From Brevibacillus brevis (GTDB lineage: Bacteria > Bacillota > Bacilli > Brevibacillales > Brevibacillaceae), in NCBI RefSeq assembly GCF_900637055.1, contig NZ_LR134338.1, positions 425,001 to 489,000 on the forward strand: a stretch of DNA of 64,000 bases, in the 5' to 3' direction. The notes beneath the pieces are model-generated. The model was not told the DNA's origin, did not search any database, and worked only from the letters and a program-made list of their open reading frames with translations. This document shows, piece by piece, positions 18,666 through 27,159 of this stretch. Position numbers and translations under genes: made by a program. Position 1 is the first letter of the stretch. Every line of letters begins with the position of its first letter.

Positions 18666-19676
18666 GTGCAATCTTTTTTATGCAGCCGTGTTCAAAAATG
18701 GTCTGTACTGATTATGGGGATCGTGATTCTTGCGTTGGCCATGACGGCAAGCGTACTGTATGGATTGCAAAACTTACCTCTATCAACAGCCATTGAGGCG
18801 TATACTCAGTTCGATGGGAGCACAGAACATCTTATTATTAAGGATACGAGAGTACCTCGGGCAATTACGGCTGCATTTGTCGGAGGAAGCCTGGCTGTAG
18901 CGGGAGTTCTTCTGCAAGCACTCACCCGCAATCCGTTAGCTTCCCCCTCTGTTTTGGGAATCAATTCGGGAGCGGCCCTGTTCATTGTGATTGCGTTGTT
19001 TTTGGCAGGGAACGTTTATTCCTTTACACAGTTGATGTGGATTGGATTTTTGGGCGCGGGATTTACGGCTATTCTGGTTTATTTGCTTGGATCAGCGGGA
19101 CGAGGTGGGAGCTCGCCGTTAAAAGTGACACTTGCGGGCTCGGCTGTGGCCGCTTTTGCCTCTTCGTTGACTTCCTTATTGATGCTCATGAGTAACCAGA
19201 CGTTAGAGGAAGCGCTCTATTGGCTGGTGGGATCTGTGTCTGGACGCGATTTGCAGCACGCCTTGATGATTATTCCCTATTTGTTCTGTGGGTGGATACT
19301 GGCATGTTTTATGGCAGGCTCTCTCAATTTGATGGCACTGGGTGACGATGTTGCCACAGGTCTGGGACAAAAGATTATATGGATAAAGACGGCGATCGTA
19401 TTGGTTGTCGTACTTCTCGCAGGTGGGTCTGTAGCCTTGACCGGCCCCATTGGCTTTGTTGGAATCATGATTCCCCATATTGCGAGGTATTTGGTCGGCT
19501 TTGATCACCGTTGGATTTTGCCTTACAGCGTCGTGTTAGGTGCCATATTCCTCGTTGTGGCTGACGTGATCTCCCGGTTCTTGCTTGTGCAGGAAGAAGT
19601 CCCTGTAGGAGTAGCTACTGCCGTTCTAGGAGTGCCGTTCGTCATTGCCATTGTAAGGAGGAGGGCACATGAATAA
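18666..19676 (+). CDS. FecCD-type iron-siderophore permease (system 2, first subunit)
   Basis: A 336-residue BtuC/FecCD permease closely similar to the one at 14498. The GTG at 18666, seven bases from AGAAGGGGA, gives the family length; an in-frame ATG at 18534 would add 44 atypical residues. It overlaps the start of the next gene. Its partner subunit is split by the prophage, so the complex is probably not made. Confidence 0.9.
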   Translation: MQSFLCSRVQKWSVLIMGIVILALAMTASVLYGLQNLPLSTAIEAYTQFDGSTEHLIIKDTRVPRAITAAFVGGSLAVAGVLLQALTRNPLASPSVLGINSGAALFIVIALFLAGNVYSFTQLMWIGFLGAGFTAILVYLLGSAGRGGSSPLKVTLAGSAVAAFASSLTSLLMLMSNQTLEEALYWLVGSVSGRDLQHALMIIPYLFCGWILACFMAGSLNLMALGDDVATGLGQKIIWIKTAIVLVVVLLAGGSVALTGPIGFVGIMIPHIARYLVGFDHRWILPYSVVLGAIFLVVADVISRFLLVQEEVPVGVATAVLGVPFVIAIVRRRAHE

Positions 19677-20245
19677 CTTTAAAGTGATTCGAAGTCAGAA
19701 GCCGATGTTCTCTTTTCATGTGGAAAAAAGGTCGATGGGCATCTTGATCCTTTTGGCTATTCTGCTGGTGGCTGCTGTCGTCATTAGTATCGGATTGGGC
19801 AGTACACGCATTCCCGTGTTGGAAGTTTTGAAAACCTTGGTTGGTTTGGGAAATGGCACTGAGCAACTCATCGTGCTCGAGTTGCGTCTGCCGCGCATTG
19901 TGCTCTCGGTACTTGTGGGTGCAGCGTTGGCTGTGTCCGGTGCTATTCTCCAAGCCCTCGTCCGCAACCCGCTGGCTTCGCCAGATTTGATCGGGACGAC
20001 AAGTGGTGCAACAGCTTCGGCTATGGCTTTCATCGCATTTTCCAACGGAGCGTACAGTATTCACTGGCTGCCAGTTGCTGCGCTAATCGGTGGATTTTTT
20101 GCTGCTTTTCTCACTTACATAACTGCTTGGAAACGTGGGGTCTCTCCGTTTCGCTTTGCTTTAATAGGTGTTTCGATCTCAACGGCAATGAGTGCATTGT
20201 CTATTTATTTCATCTTATCTGGTCCAATCTATCTCGCTTCCCAAG
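19669..20245 (+). pseudogene. FecCD permease (system 2, second subunit), 5' part interrupted by the prophage
   Basis: The N-terminal 192 codons of a FecCD permease, including 'RLPRIVLSVLVGAALAVSGA' and 'RNPLASPDLIG'. Translation runs on into the prophage and stops at 20289, adding 14 prophage-encoded residues. Joining 19669-20245 to 53477-53940 gives a continuous 346-codon gene, equal in length to the paralogue at 15507, and restores the reading A-S-Q-A-L-G-W-M at the junction. The gene is therefore inactivated by insertion. Confidence 0.95.
20241..20245. repeat. Target site duplication, left copy (CCAAG)
   Basis: CCAAG directly precedes the TG end of the prophage and recurs directly after the CA end at 53472-53476. 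A 5-bp duplication is typical of Mu-like transposition. Confidence 0.93.
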
Positions 20246-20298
20246 TGTATGCGGACGCGCAAAATGAGAAAACGCGACGCGCAAAATGAGATAGTCCG
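20246..20298 (+). repeat. Left end of the prophage with transposase binding sites L1 and L2
   Basis: Two direct repeats, GACGCGCAAAATGAGA at 20254 and 20276, lie exactly 22 bp (two helical turns) apart. The AAATGAGA core of L1 begins 16 bases from the terminus, just as the matching GAATGAGATA core does at the right end. By analogy with Mu these should be MuA-type transposase sites. A weaker match, GAATGAAATA, lies at 20311. Confidence 0.8.
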
Positions 20299-20324
20299 AT
20301 TCAGTAGGTTGAATGAAATAATGT

Positions 20325-20365
20325 ATAAAAGGGTCCCTGAATATGCTAACAGGAGACCCTTTTAT
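20325..20365 (-). terminator. Terminator of the prophage late operon
   Basis: A perfect 11-bp stem ATAAAAGGGTC/GACCCTTTTAT (20325-20335 with 20355-20365) lies downstream, on the minus strand, of the holin gene. It would stop late transcripts before they leave the left end. Confidence 0.75.
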
Positions 20366-20371
20366 ATTGCA

Positions 20372-20442
20372 TTTAAACGCTCTTTAAATCAAGTTTGAAG
20401 GGTATTTTATACGAACATACATTCGTTTAAATCTAGTTTCCC
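20372..20442. repeat. Phased TTTAAA array 1 (left end)
   Basis: TTTAAA (20372), TTTAAA (20383), TTTGAA (20394) and TTTTAT (20405) start exactly 11 bp apart; TTTAAA (20426) and a half-site (20437) continue with 11-bp spacing. It lies between the late-operon terminator and the holin gene. See arrays at 24237, 31602, 37832, 44239, 46899 and 53248. Confidence 0.65.
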
Positions 20443-20479
20443 TTCAAGGCGAGTCGTTCCCACAAGCCCTAGAAGCCCG

Positions 20480-20737
20480 TTATTTGCTCGTTTTGAAAAG
20501 CTGCATAGTGTTCTTCGCCCCACTATGGAAACCTACTATAGAAGCAGCGAGCAGTATTCCAGCGATCAGGCCAACTCCATTCATCCCAATGAAGTACAGG
20601 CCAACTGGGACGCATAGCACAACAGCAAGGAGCGGGATAAACTTCTTCGGCACACCCAATTGAATAGCGATCCAAAGGAGAAAGAGCATCGCAGGGATTA
20701 CAGTTGCATCGAATACTGACAAGTCAAATTGTAACAT
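20480..20737 (-). CDS. Putative holin
   Basis: An 85-residue protein made almost wholly of two to three hydrophobic helices with a short basic C-terminus, directly after the amidase gene (its ATG shares the A of the amidase TAA). Size, topology and position fit a phage holin, which would permeabilise the membrane and time lysis. No specific holin family could be named, so other small membrane proteins remain possible. Confidence 0.7.
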   Translation of the reverse strand: MLQFDLSVFDATVIPAMLFLLWIAIQLGVPKKFIPLLAVVLCVPVGLYFIGMNGVGLIAGILLAASIVGFHSGAKNTMQLFKTSK

Positions 20738-21663
20738 TACAGCTTCACCTTGCCTTTCAATTTTACAGTTTTTGTATCTTCAGACCAGTCAACATCCATG
20801 CCCATGACGTTTGCAATTTCCCGAACCCAGGCGAAGCCAGTACCCTCGATCAAAACAGAGCTGTTCAAGACGTAGCCGGAGAAAAGGACCATTCTCGACG
20901 CTTCACACCAACCCACCGCATCACCCTTGCCGAGAGCATCAGCCAATTTTCGTACTGGAATGTATGCTTTTCCATCTTTCAAGAAACCTGTGATTTCTGT
21001 AGGTTTTGCGTCGATTTCAAGCTTCACAACAGTTTGGCTATTCACAGTATTCACAGGTTTGCTCATAGGTGGATTTACAAGCGCCTGAATCTGAGCTTCA
21101 ACGTCTTTTTTGAATTTGGTGAATAGAGCTGGCTGCTCAACCCACGGTTTAGGGCAGAGCTTCCGCCATCTTGTGCCGTGTGCATTCACTTGCTCAATAT
21201 CATAGTGTCTTATGTTGCGATCCGTCTTGTACCCAAAAAGGAGCTGCAACAAAGCACCCACTTTAACGGCTGAAGCAACAGTGTCAGGGTGGAAGCTGCC
21301 GTCTTTTTCGATACAAAGCTCGATTCCAATTGCATTCAGGTTATACCAGCTATTCCCGGCGTGATAGGCACGTTCCCAAAGGGGAATGATAATCCGAATA
21401 TCTTTTTGGTAAATGAAGATGTGAGCGCCAGCGTAGCGGTCTGGGATGTTGTCATTCGGGTTTTGATTCCTCAAATTATCGAAATATTGCTGCTCACGCT
21501 TCGCAGTAGCTCCAGGATCGGCAGTGTAGTGCCACACCGCCGAAGATTGAGACTTGAGGGCTTGTCCATCCCTAGAAAACTGGTTTACATGGATGAAGTC
21601 CTCGACAGCTATTTCTAGCAATTGCTTGTAATACTTGTTGCTCTGGATTTGTGATTTATTCAA
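20737..21663 (-). CDS. Endolysin: N-acetylmuramoyl-L-alanine amidase
   Basis: A 308-residue lysis enzyme. Residues ~35-175 form an Amidase_2/PGRP-like zinc domain with candidate ligands His45 (VWHYTAD), His153 or His162, and Cys170 (KLCPKP); it would cleave the amide bond between muramic acid and the stem peptide. The C-terminal ~90 residues ('DAKPTEITGFLKDGKAYIPV', 'FAWVREIANVMGMDVDWSED') look like copper-amine-oxidase-N-like repeats, the same module as in the host gene at 8571, probably for wall binding. No signal peptide, consistent with holin-dependent export. Confidence 0.88.
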   Translation of the reverse strand: MNKSQIQSNKYYKQLLEIAVEDFIHVNQFSRDGQALKSQSSAVWHYTADPGATAKREQQYFDNLRNQNPNDNIPDRYAGAHIFIYQKDIRIIIPLWERAYHAGNSWYNLNAIGIELCIEKDGSFHPDTVASAVKVGALLQLLFGYKTDRNIRHYDIEQVNAHGTRWRKLCPKPWVEQPALFTKFKKDVEAQIQALVNPPMSKPVNTVNSQTVVKLEIDAKPTEITGFLKDGKAYIPVRKLADALGKGDAVGWCEASRMVLFSGYVLNSSVLIEGTGFAWVREIANVMGMDVDWSEDTKTVKLKGKVKL

Positions 21664-21676
21664 TAAAATTCACCTC

Positions 21677-21814
21677 TTACTGGCCCGAAGCCATGATCTC
21701 TTGTTTTTCTCCCTCGGTGATATAGCCTTTTGTAACGGCTGTGGTCAGTTCAGCTTCAGTCCACGCGCCGGATTCCCATCTCATCGCGCAATACGAATAA
21801 AGTTTGCTCGCCAT
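21677..21814 (-). CDS. XkdX-like phage protein
   Basis: A 45-residue ORF with ribosome binding site GGAGGGATTAAG-ATG. The pattern 'W...GAWTEAELTTAVTKGYITEGEKQEI' matches the short XkdX family found between tail-fibre and lysis genes in Bacillus prophages. Function unknown. Confidence 0.75.
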   Translation of the reverse strand: MASKLYSYCAMRWESGAWTEAELTTAVTKGYITEGEKQEIMASGQ

Positions 21815-21829
21815 CTTAATCCCTCCGTT

Positions 21830-22138
21830 TTATGCCAGCAAGAGTGCATCTAGTGCATCTTGTGTGATTTTTAATTGTTGCTCTAGCTGCGCAATCTTTT
21901 CATCTTGCGTTAAAGGCTTATCTACATACTCATAAGAAAACTCTTTTGTTGTCGGATTGAAATATAAAACCGCTTCTTTCCCTGCGATATTGTCCGGGGT
22001 GGGTACTGTCGGAACAAGTACGCCGCCTGCATTTTCTGCATCCGCCGCATTGTTTATGCCGATCTCCTCCGGCAAATAATGAATTGTCAATACTTTGGCT
22101 TTTCCTCCAACTGGTGACTCATGGCGAATAAAAATCAT
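21830..22138 (-). CDS. Tail-fibre-associated small protein (XkdW-like position)
   Basis: A 102-residue protein; the ATG at 22138 follows GGAGGGGTTAAGC. Its C-terminal half is a short coiled-coil (EKIAQLEQQLKITQDALDAL) after a region with 'VLYFNPTTKEFSYEYVD'. Proteins of this type follow tail-fibre genes in many Gram-positive phages. Role unknown, perhaps fibre assembly. Confidence 0.7.
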   Translation of the reverse strand: MIFIRHESPVGGKAKVLTIHYLPEEIGINNAADAENAGGVLVPTVPTPDNIAGKEAVLYFNPTTKEFSYEYVDKPLTQDEKIAQLEQQLKITQDALDALLLA

Positions 22139-22140
22139 GC

Positions 22141-23118
22141 TTAACCCCTCCATTTGATATTGTATAAAACTCTTGTGGTGTAATAACGATGCACAAGCAC
22201 CTGAGAAACCCCATCCGATGCAATTTGTTCCCCGCTATTGGGCGGAGTATCTGTCCATGTAAAATCAGTAACGCCGGGATATATAACCACCGGGCTGCCG
22301 TTATCAGCACTTATATAAATATTGCTATTTGGGAATAGTTGGTGCGTGCCGTACATACGCCCGGATGATCCTCGGTTTTCCAACCCAACCCCATTAACGG
22401 TATTGGCATAGGTATCCATTCTCCATCGGTAAAACAAGGAATAATAATTGGCCCCATCCTGCACCAATGCGTTTAGCAAAACAATACCGTCAACCTTCGT
22501 GAAGAATAACCCAACGGTCTGATAGGTTGTTGAACATAGCGCCACCCTCACGCCATCCGACAACCTCGCAACAACAATGGACGTTGAAGAATACTGAAAT
22601 GCCGCCAACCCCAACTCTTCATTAATCGCAAACCATGTGTAACCATAGCCAAGGTTGTAACCAGCATCTGCTGTTGTGGTTGTGGACTCCGTAACAAGGT
22701 CGCTCTTTCTGACTTTATAAATCTTCTTTCCTGCCGCATCCATGACATATAAATAGTTTGCTGTTTGCGCTATAGCTGCGCCTGCCGGAAATGCTGCGCT
22801 TTGTGCCACAAGGTTCAGCGCCAAATCGTACTTATAAATGGCTACTCCGCTTGAAAGCACATAAATATAGTTTCCGTCAAGCAAGTAGTCTGTAAGTGGG
22901 TTAATTGTCTTTGTGATAACGGTTTGATCGTCTAACTTCTGGCGAGTAAATTCGTTGGTATTCGGGCCATGTCCATACATATACCCGTTTTTCAAAAGGA
23001 TTTTTCCGTTGTAAAAACTCGCACCACCGTATTGTGCAACCTTCTCCAATACCATTACTTTTTTCTTATTCCCGCCCGATCCGATGCCATGCGCTGCCAA
23101 TAATTGTGCTGTATCCAC
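22141..23118 (-). CDS. Putative tail or receptor-binding protein with beta-propeller-like repeats
   Basis: A 325-residue protein between fibre and XkdW-like genes. It contains repeated YxY/F-type blades ('GNYIYVLSSGVAIYKYDLAL', 'ANYLYVMDAAGKKIYKVRK'), reminiscent of a beta-propeller. The position argues for a virion surface role, possibly host binding, but no family was recognised. Confidence 0.65.
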   Translation of the reverse strand: MDTAQLLAAHGIGSGGNKKKVMVLEKVAQYGGASFYNGKILLKNGYMYGHGPNTNEFTRQKLDDQTVITKTINPLTDYLLDGNYIYVLSSGVAIYKYDLALNLVAQSAAFPAGAAIAQTANYLYVMDAAGKKIYKVRKSDLVTESTTTTADAGYNLGYGYTWFAINEELGLAAFQYSSTSIVVARLSDGVRVALCSTTYQTVGLFFTKVDGIVLLNALVQDGANYYSLFYRWRMDTYANTVNGVGLENRGSSGRMYGTHQLFPNSNIYISADNGSPVVIYPGVTDFTWTDTPPNSGEQIASDGVSQVLVHRYYTTRVLYNIKWRG

Positions 23119-23136
23119 GATTTCTTTCCTCCCTTC

Positions 23137-24225
23137 TTAACCGCAATTCAGATAATCACCGTCGGCATCATAGGTAACCGGGTTATTGACTGTAGAAATG
23201 ACAGTTACCCCATCCAGTTCATACTTTACAACCTGCATGGTTGGGTAATTCCCATTAGCATCTACTGCGCCCGTCAATGTTGTACGAATTGCTAAAGTAC
23301 CATCAGGCCGCAAATAATCAACCTGCGTAAATTTTCCATTCGCATCCTTGCCGCTGCGTCGTACCAAGTAGTTGGGGCTAACCACGTCAATGTCTCCCAG
23401 CTTCATCTGCGAAGCACCGAGGATGTTAATTTTCCCTTTCCCTGCGAGAGTTTTATCTGCCGCCTTTTCAAACCTAACATCAAACCTGTTTGATCCGTTA
23501 TCGAGAGCTGTGCCTTGCGCCGTCATGCGGATACGGTAGGCGCTTCCTTGATCTACAATTAGACCGCCTTGATCCCCAGTGCCACCAGCCATGCGAGCAA
23601 TCAAATATCTCACTGCTGCCGATGCGTCTACAATTACATTTCCAGTGAAAGTGTTGTCTTGGTCGAGTGCTGCGGCCTTCTCCAATGTGGTTCTTGGCGC
23701 AGTTTTCCAGTCAGCTTTCCCAGTAATGGCTTTAATCATATTAGCGATTCCGCCAAGCAGAGCGGACAACAACCCTGTGTTTGTGGGTGCTATCGTCTGG
23801 TCGATGGTGCGGTTTGCAATTTTCGCATCAGACACCGATCCATCTGCAACGCTTGCAGCCTCTCCAGTGATGCTGAAGGCTCCCTTACCCGTAGCGTCCA
23901 GGCGCGGGACCTTATTTGCTCCGTTGGCTGCGACTTCAGTCATTGGAACAAAATCAGCGGGGACCTTTCCGCCGATGCTGGCTGCATCGCCCGTGATGCT
24001 AAAGGCTCCTTTGCCCGCAGCGTCTAGGCGCGGGACCTTATTTGCTCCGTTGGCTGCGACTTCAGTCTTGTCGAGCTTTGTATCATTCAGAAACTTGTCA
24101 TTGTTTATGAGGTCTTGATAGGGACCGTTCCACAGCTCAGGAGTTGCATCATCGCCCTGTACAATGCCGCGAACACGATCTTTAAACTGAGACTGTCCGA
24201 TAAGATCAGCCAAATTGTTCACCAC
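23137..24225 (-). CDS. Tail fibre protein
   Basis: A 362-residue protein with tail-fibre composition (Ala, Gly, Asn, Asp, Thr). Residues in the N-terminal third contain two copies of a ~29-residue block beginning AANGANKVPRLDA at an offset of 42 residues, followed by 'SDAKIANRTID', a common fibre motif. It probably forms a trimeric fibre that recognises the host wall. It lies downstream of the baseplate genes. Confidence 0.8.
   Translation of the reverse strand: MVNNLADLIGQSQFKDRVRGIVQGDDATPELWNGPYQDLINNDKFLNDTKLDKTEVAANGANKVPRLDAAGKGAFSITGDAASIGGKVPADFVPMTEVAANGANKVPRLDATGKGAFSITGEAASVADGSVSDAKIANRTIDQTIAPTNTGLLSALLGGIANMIKAITGKADWKTAPRTTLEKAAALDQDNTFTGNVIVDASAAVRYLIARMAGGTGDQGGLIVDQGSAYRIRMTAQGTALDNGSNRFDVRFEKAADKTLAGKGKINILGASQMKLGDIDVVSPNYLVRRSGKDANGKFTQVDYLRPDGTLAIRTTLTGAVDANGNYPTMQVVKYELDGVTVISTVNNPVTYDADGDYLNCG
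23855..24067. repeat. Direct repeat inside the tail fibre gene
   Basis: Two copies of a ~87-bp unit lie 126 bp (42 codons) apart; the last ~45 bases, including GGCGCGGGACCTTATTTGCT, are identical. Near-identity at DNA level suggests recent duplication or ongoing recombination, which could vary fibre length. Confidence 0.75.
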
Positions 24226-24236
24226 CTTGAATAGCT

Positions 24237-24276
24237 TTTAAATATCGTTTGAACGGCATTAAAACCGTTCTTTAAT
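24237..24276. repeat. Phased TTTAAA array 2
   Basis: TTTAAA (24237), TTTGAA (24248), TTAAAA (24259) and CTTTAA (24270) start 11 bp apart, in the gap between two fibre genes and into the last codons of the upstream one. Confidence 0.6.
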
Positions 24277-24648
24277 CTTGAAGGTTCCATCCACCATCAT
24301 TTGACCGAAGGTGATGGCCCCGAACGTCATCCTGTAGGCCAGTGTGCCGTCAGCGTAATGCAAGCCAGCTTCTGTGATCGAATAGCCATCAAGCGTACCC
24401 TTGGGAACAATCGTGGTGTAAACCAGGATGGTCGGATCAGTAGGATCATGCTGTACAGAGCATGGGAGAATAGCCACTTGGTTTTCCATCGGGTCTGTTC
24501 TGCCCGGCTGTACTGGTGTGGTTATGTCTCCAGGAGCATGACCACCAGTACCAAAACTCATCTGTGTGATTCCAGGCGGTGCGGTTCCATTCAGGCAAGC
24601 ATTGGCTAAATCAATGCCGCGCTGCCTCGTTGTTACAATGTTGCTCAA
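24259..24648 (-). CDS. Tail fibre N-terminal domain protein
   Basis: A 129-residue protein resembling the DUF3751/tail-collar N-terminal region of P2- and Mu-type fibres ('VYTTIVPKGTLDGYSITEAG'), which attaches the fibre to the baseplate. It overlaps the preceding gene by four bases. Here it is a separate protein, so it may be a connector for the fibre encoded at 23137. Confidence 0.72.
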   Translation of the reverse strand: MSNIVTTRQRGIDLANACLNGTAPPGITQMSFGTGGHAPGDITTPVQPGRTDPMENQVAILPCSVQHDPTDPTILVYTTIVPKGTLDGYSITEAGLHYADGTLAYRMTFGAITFGQMMVDGTFKIKERF

Positions 24649-25607
24649 AGTCTAACCCTCCTTGTGCTGTCGCTGTATTCAATCTGCAAGCGTCTTTCTG
24701 TGCTGCCGCCAACCTTCCAAGAGCCATCCACTTTCCAATTCACCGGGTCCGCCGACAAGATGATCCGCTCATGGACTGTCATCATGTCGTCTATCGCCAT
24801 TGCCTCCTGGTTGACCACAAGGCCAACCTCCGGCTGAAGGATGGGCAAGGCAGTTTCAGCGGTGATGATCAGACTGATTTCCCCGGCTGGATCGGTGACT
24901 TGTGGTGTTTCAAAGGTTCTGTTGAATCGGATGGAGTAAAGCTTTGCCTCGGCAGGCTTCATGAATTGAATGGCGTCTGCCACGATCCGCAAGTGATGGG
25001 GAAGGAATGGCTGATCTGGTTCGTTAAGATCGACCATAAACTCAGCCCATCGCTTGGAAAGGTCCTCGCCGTTTGGTGTGTCCAGGTTGTATCCGACTCC
25101 GATTTTCCATGTGCCGTCAATCTTCAGAGCTGCGCTGCCTTGGTTGAGAACGTGATACGTTCCAACCTTCCAGCTCCCATCAATTTGCAGCCCGTCGATC
25201 TTGAGGCGGACAATCTGACCGATCTTGTTCTCGCTGTATTTCAGCTTGTAGAAGGGCAAGACGATTGCGCCTGGATAACCGATGAGAGCAAGCGCTCTTT
25301 TCATTCCTGGTTCTGTTCCGATTTCTTGATGAAGGGGAACAGCAGCCAAAAGGCGGTTGCGGTACTCTTCGACGGTCTCCCCACGATAGCGAGGCATGTT
25401 GCGATCTCGCCCGTGAAGGGCAAGCGCTGCTTCCGAAGCGGTGGGGATCATAGCGTCACGACGGATTTTAAAGACATCAAGCTTTGCTTTGTCAAAGAAG
25501 CTTCCCAAGCCCTGGGAAAAATAATAGATGTCGTTTTCCTCATCGGTGGGCTGAAGCTTAAAAACCCGATGAACCATTTCATAAAAGTAGTTGCCAAAGG
25601 CGCTCAT
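24645..25607 (-). CDS. Phage tail protein I / Mu gp48-like (YmfQ family)
   Basis: A 320-residue protein directly after the baseplate J gene. The N-terminal half contains 'RGETVEEYRNRLLAAVPLHQ', typical of YmfQ/DUF2313 or gpI wedge proteins; the C-terminal half has repeated 'KIDGSWKVG' units (several copies between residues ~170 and 310). It probably links baseplate and fibres. The overlap of four bases with the J gene indicates coupled translation. Confidence 0.78.
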   Translation of the reverse strand: MSAFGNYFYEMVHRVFKLQPTDEENDIYYFSQGLGSFFDKAKLDVFKIRRDAMIPTASEAALALHGRDRNMPRYRGETVEEYRNRLLAAVPLHQEIGTEPGMKRALALIGYPGAIVLPFYKLKYSENKIGQIVRLKIDGLQIDGSWKVGTYHVLNQGSAALKIDGTWKIGVGYNLDTPNGEDLSKRWAEFMVDLNEPDQPFLPHHLRIVADAIQFMKPAEAKLYSIRFNRTFETPQVTDPAGEISLIITAETALPILQPEVGLVVNQEAMAIDDMMTVHERIILSADPVNWKVDGSWKVGGSTERRLQIEYSDSTRRVRL

Positions 25608-26764
25608 GATTGTTTCACCGCCGCTTGGTATGTCAGGTTAATCGTCCCGATCTCAAGCCGTTGATTCTTCAATGGCAGCAGGTCTTGAGCTGGAGAAGTA
25701 AGCTTGACGCTAACCGTATAGGGAATAGTTCTCAGATTCCCTTCGATTCGATCAACGGGCAAACCGAATTTGTCCACTTTCTCAACCAGCGGATAGTTGT
25801 CTTTGTCGTCAGGATCAATGCGAACCATCACCTGAAGAACCTCGGTATGTTGTGGTAAGAGCGTTGTCGGGTCCCCATAATCCGGGTCATAAAAGATCGT
25901 CCCTTCGATGTTCACCGGGATCATGGTAGGCGCTTTTGCCAAAACGTCTGCAATGATGCTTTTCTTCTCATTCAGCTTTGCTTGGGCCAACTCGATCAGT
26001 TCAGCAGGAGGCGCACCCGCGACGCCGCCGATGTAGACGTCCACGGTTCCTTGGCCCCTTGGGTGGGTATCATCAACGGATACCCAAAGGACTCCTGGAA
26101 CACTCCGGGCGATGGACTCATAGGTGAGTGCATTCCCGCCGCCCTGGGCCAGCTCCGTCCAAACGAGCTGCCTTCTCAGATTCAGAGAGTCGTCCGATTC
26201 ACGGTCAAGTCCTTCAGCCGTGATCCAATCGTCGCGGTTTGTAACAGCGTCCACTGGTAAGTGTGTGACGATCTGCGTAATGGTGTTGGCAGGGACGTTG
26301 TAAGCAGCTCCAGGCGATTCAGCTCGGATCGGGACAGGTAGCTCCGTTTGACCCGCCGGGAACAGCATGCGGGCTGTCGATAGGTAGCGGTAGGTTTTCC
26401 CCTGCATATCCGGCTTTGTCCGAAAGATGCTACCCTCCGGGATGATGCTGTCCGTTGTGGCGTCGCTCCTGGTGAGGATGACCTTTCCTTCCGTCTGCCG
26501 CGCAAGAATCCGCTGGACGTTATGCTCGGCTGCTTTCAGGTCTGCCCAGTCACCCGTTGGATTGAAGATCGAATTGACCACGGATCGCAACAGGTTCCGA
26601 ATGTCACGCCCACCGCGCCAGAAAGCCTCCAAAAGCGTTCGCCATACGCCGCCCGGTTTGGTGTTACGCAGCCCCAACTTTTCGACGTTCGGGTCCTTGC
26701 TCATTTCATCAATCCATACAGGAGCTGAAGGCATTGGATCAATCAATTCTTGAGGATCAATCAA
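25604..26764 (-). CDS. Baseplate J-like protein (Mu gp47-like)
   Basis: A 386-residue homologue of the Baseplate_J family, a wedge component of contractile tails. Typical stretches are 'RQLVWTELAQGGGNALTYES' and 'VPGVLWVSVDDTHPRGQGTV'. It overlaps the gp46-like gene by eight bases. Its presence, with a sheath gene, marks the virus as a myovirus. Confidence 0.9.
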   Translation of the reverse strand: MIDPQELIDPMPSAPVWIDEMSKDPNVEKLGLRNTKPGGVWRTLLEAFWRGGRDIRNLLRSVVNSIFNPTGDWADLKAAEHNVQRILARQTEGKVILTRSDATTDSIIPEGSIFRTKPDMQGKTYRYLSTARMLFPAGQTELPVPIRAESPGAAYNVPANTITQIVTHLPVDAVTNRDDWITAEGLDRESDDSLNLRRQLVWTELAQGGGNALTYESIARSVPGVLWVSVDDTHPRGQGTVDVYIGGVAGAPPAELIELAQAKLNEKKSIIADVLAKAPTMIPVNIEGTIFYDPDYGDPTTLLPQHTEVLQVMVRIDPDDKDNYPLVEKVDKFGLPVDRIEGNLRTIPYTVSVKLTSPAQDLLPLKNQRLEIGTINLTYQAAVKQS

Positions 26765-27155
26765 GGAGGACCACCCCTTGATAGCTCACGGAGAAGTCAA
26801 CTACCGTGGGCTGAGTCTGTAGACTGCGATCTACTGGACGGAAGGATACTCGCCCCCGAATGCCGTCCAAGCTCCAGCGGGTAATGGTGACATGGATTGA
26901 ATTTTCGTCAACCTCATACTTTTTCACGGTTTCAGCAATGACGTTGGCGATTGCAGCTTCCGCCTCTTCGCTTTGTTCCATATGCAGAAACTGGAGCAGT
27001 GGAGCGCCATACTCAGAATGCAGGTCAATTTCGCCTTTTTCCGTGATAAATTCGTGCCTCACTTCCTGAATGGTCAGCTCTTCATCATCTATGAGAGCAA
27101 GGTCTCCGTCCGCTGTTCTGACGAATTGGCCATTTTTGAGCTGTAGATCAGCCAT
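26757..27155 (-). CDS. Baseplate wedge protein, gp25/W-like (Mu gp46-like)
   Basis: A 132-residue protein of the DUF2634/GPW-gp25 type ('ADGDLALIDDEELTIQEVRH', 'EYGAPLLQFL'). The ATG at 27155, preceded by AAAGGATG, is preferred over an upstream start. It lies between the gp45-like and J-like genes, the same order as in Mu. Confidence 0.82.
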   Translation of the reverse strand: MADLQLKNGQFVRTADGDLALIDDEELTIQEVRHEFITEKGEIDLHSEYGAPLLQFLHMEQSEEAEAAIANVIAETVKKYEVDENSIHVTITRWSLDGIRGRVSFRPVDRSLQTQPTVVDFSVSYQGVVLLD

Positions 27156-27159
27156 GTTA

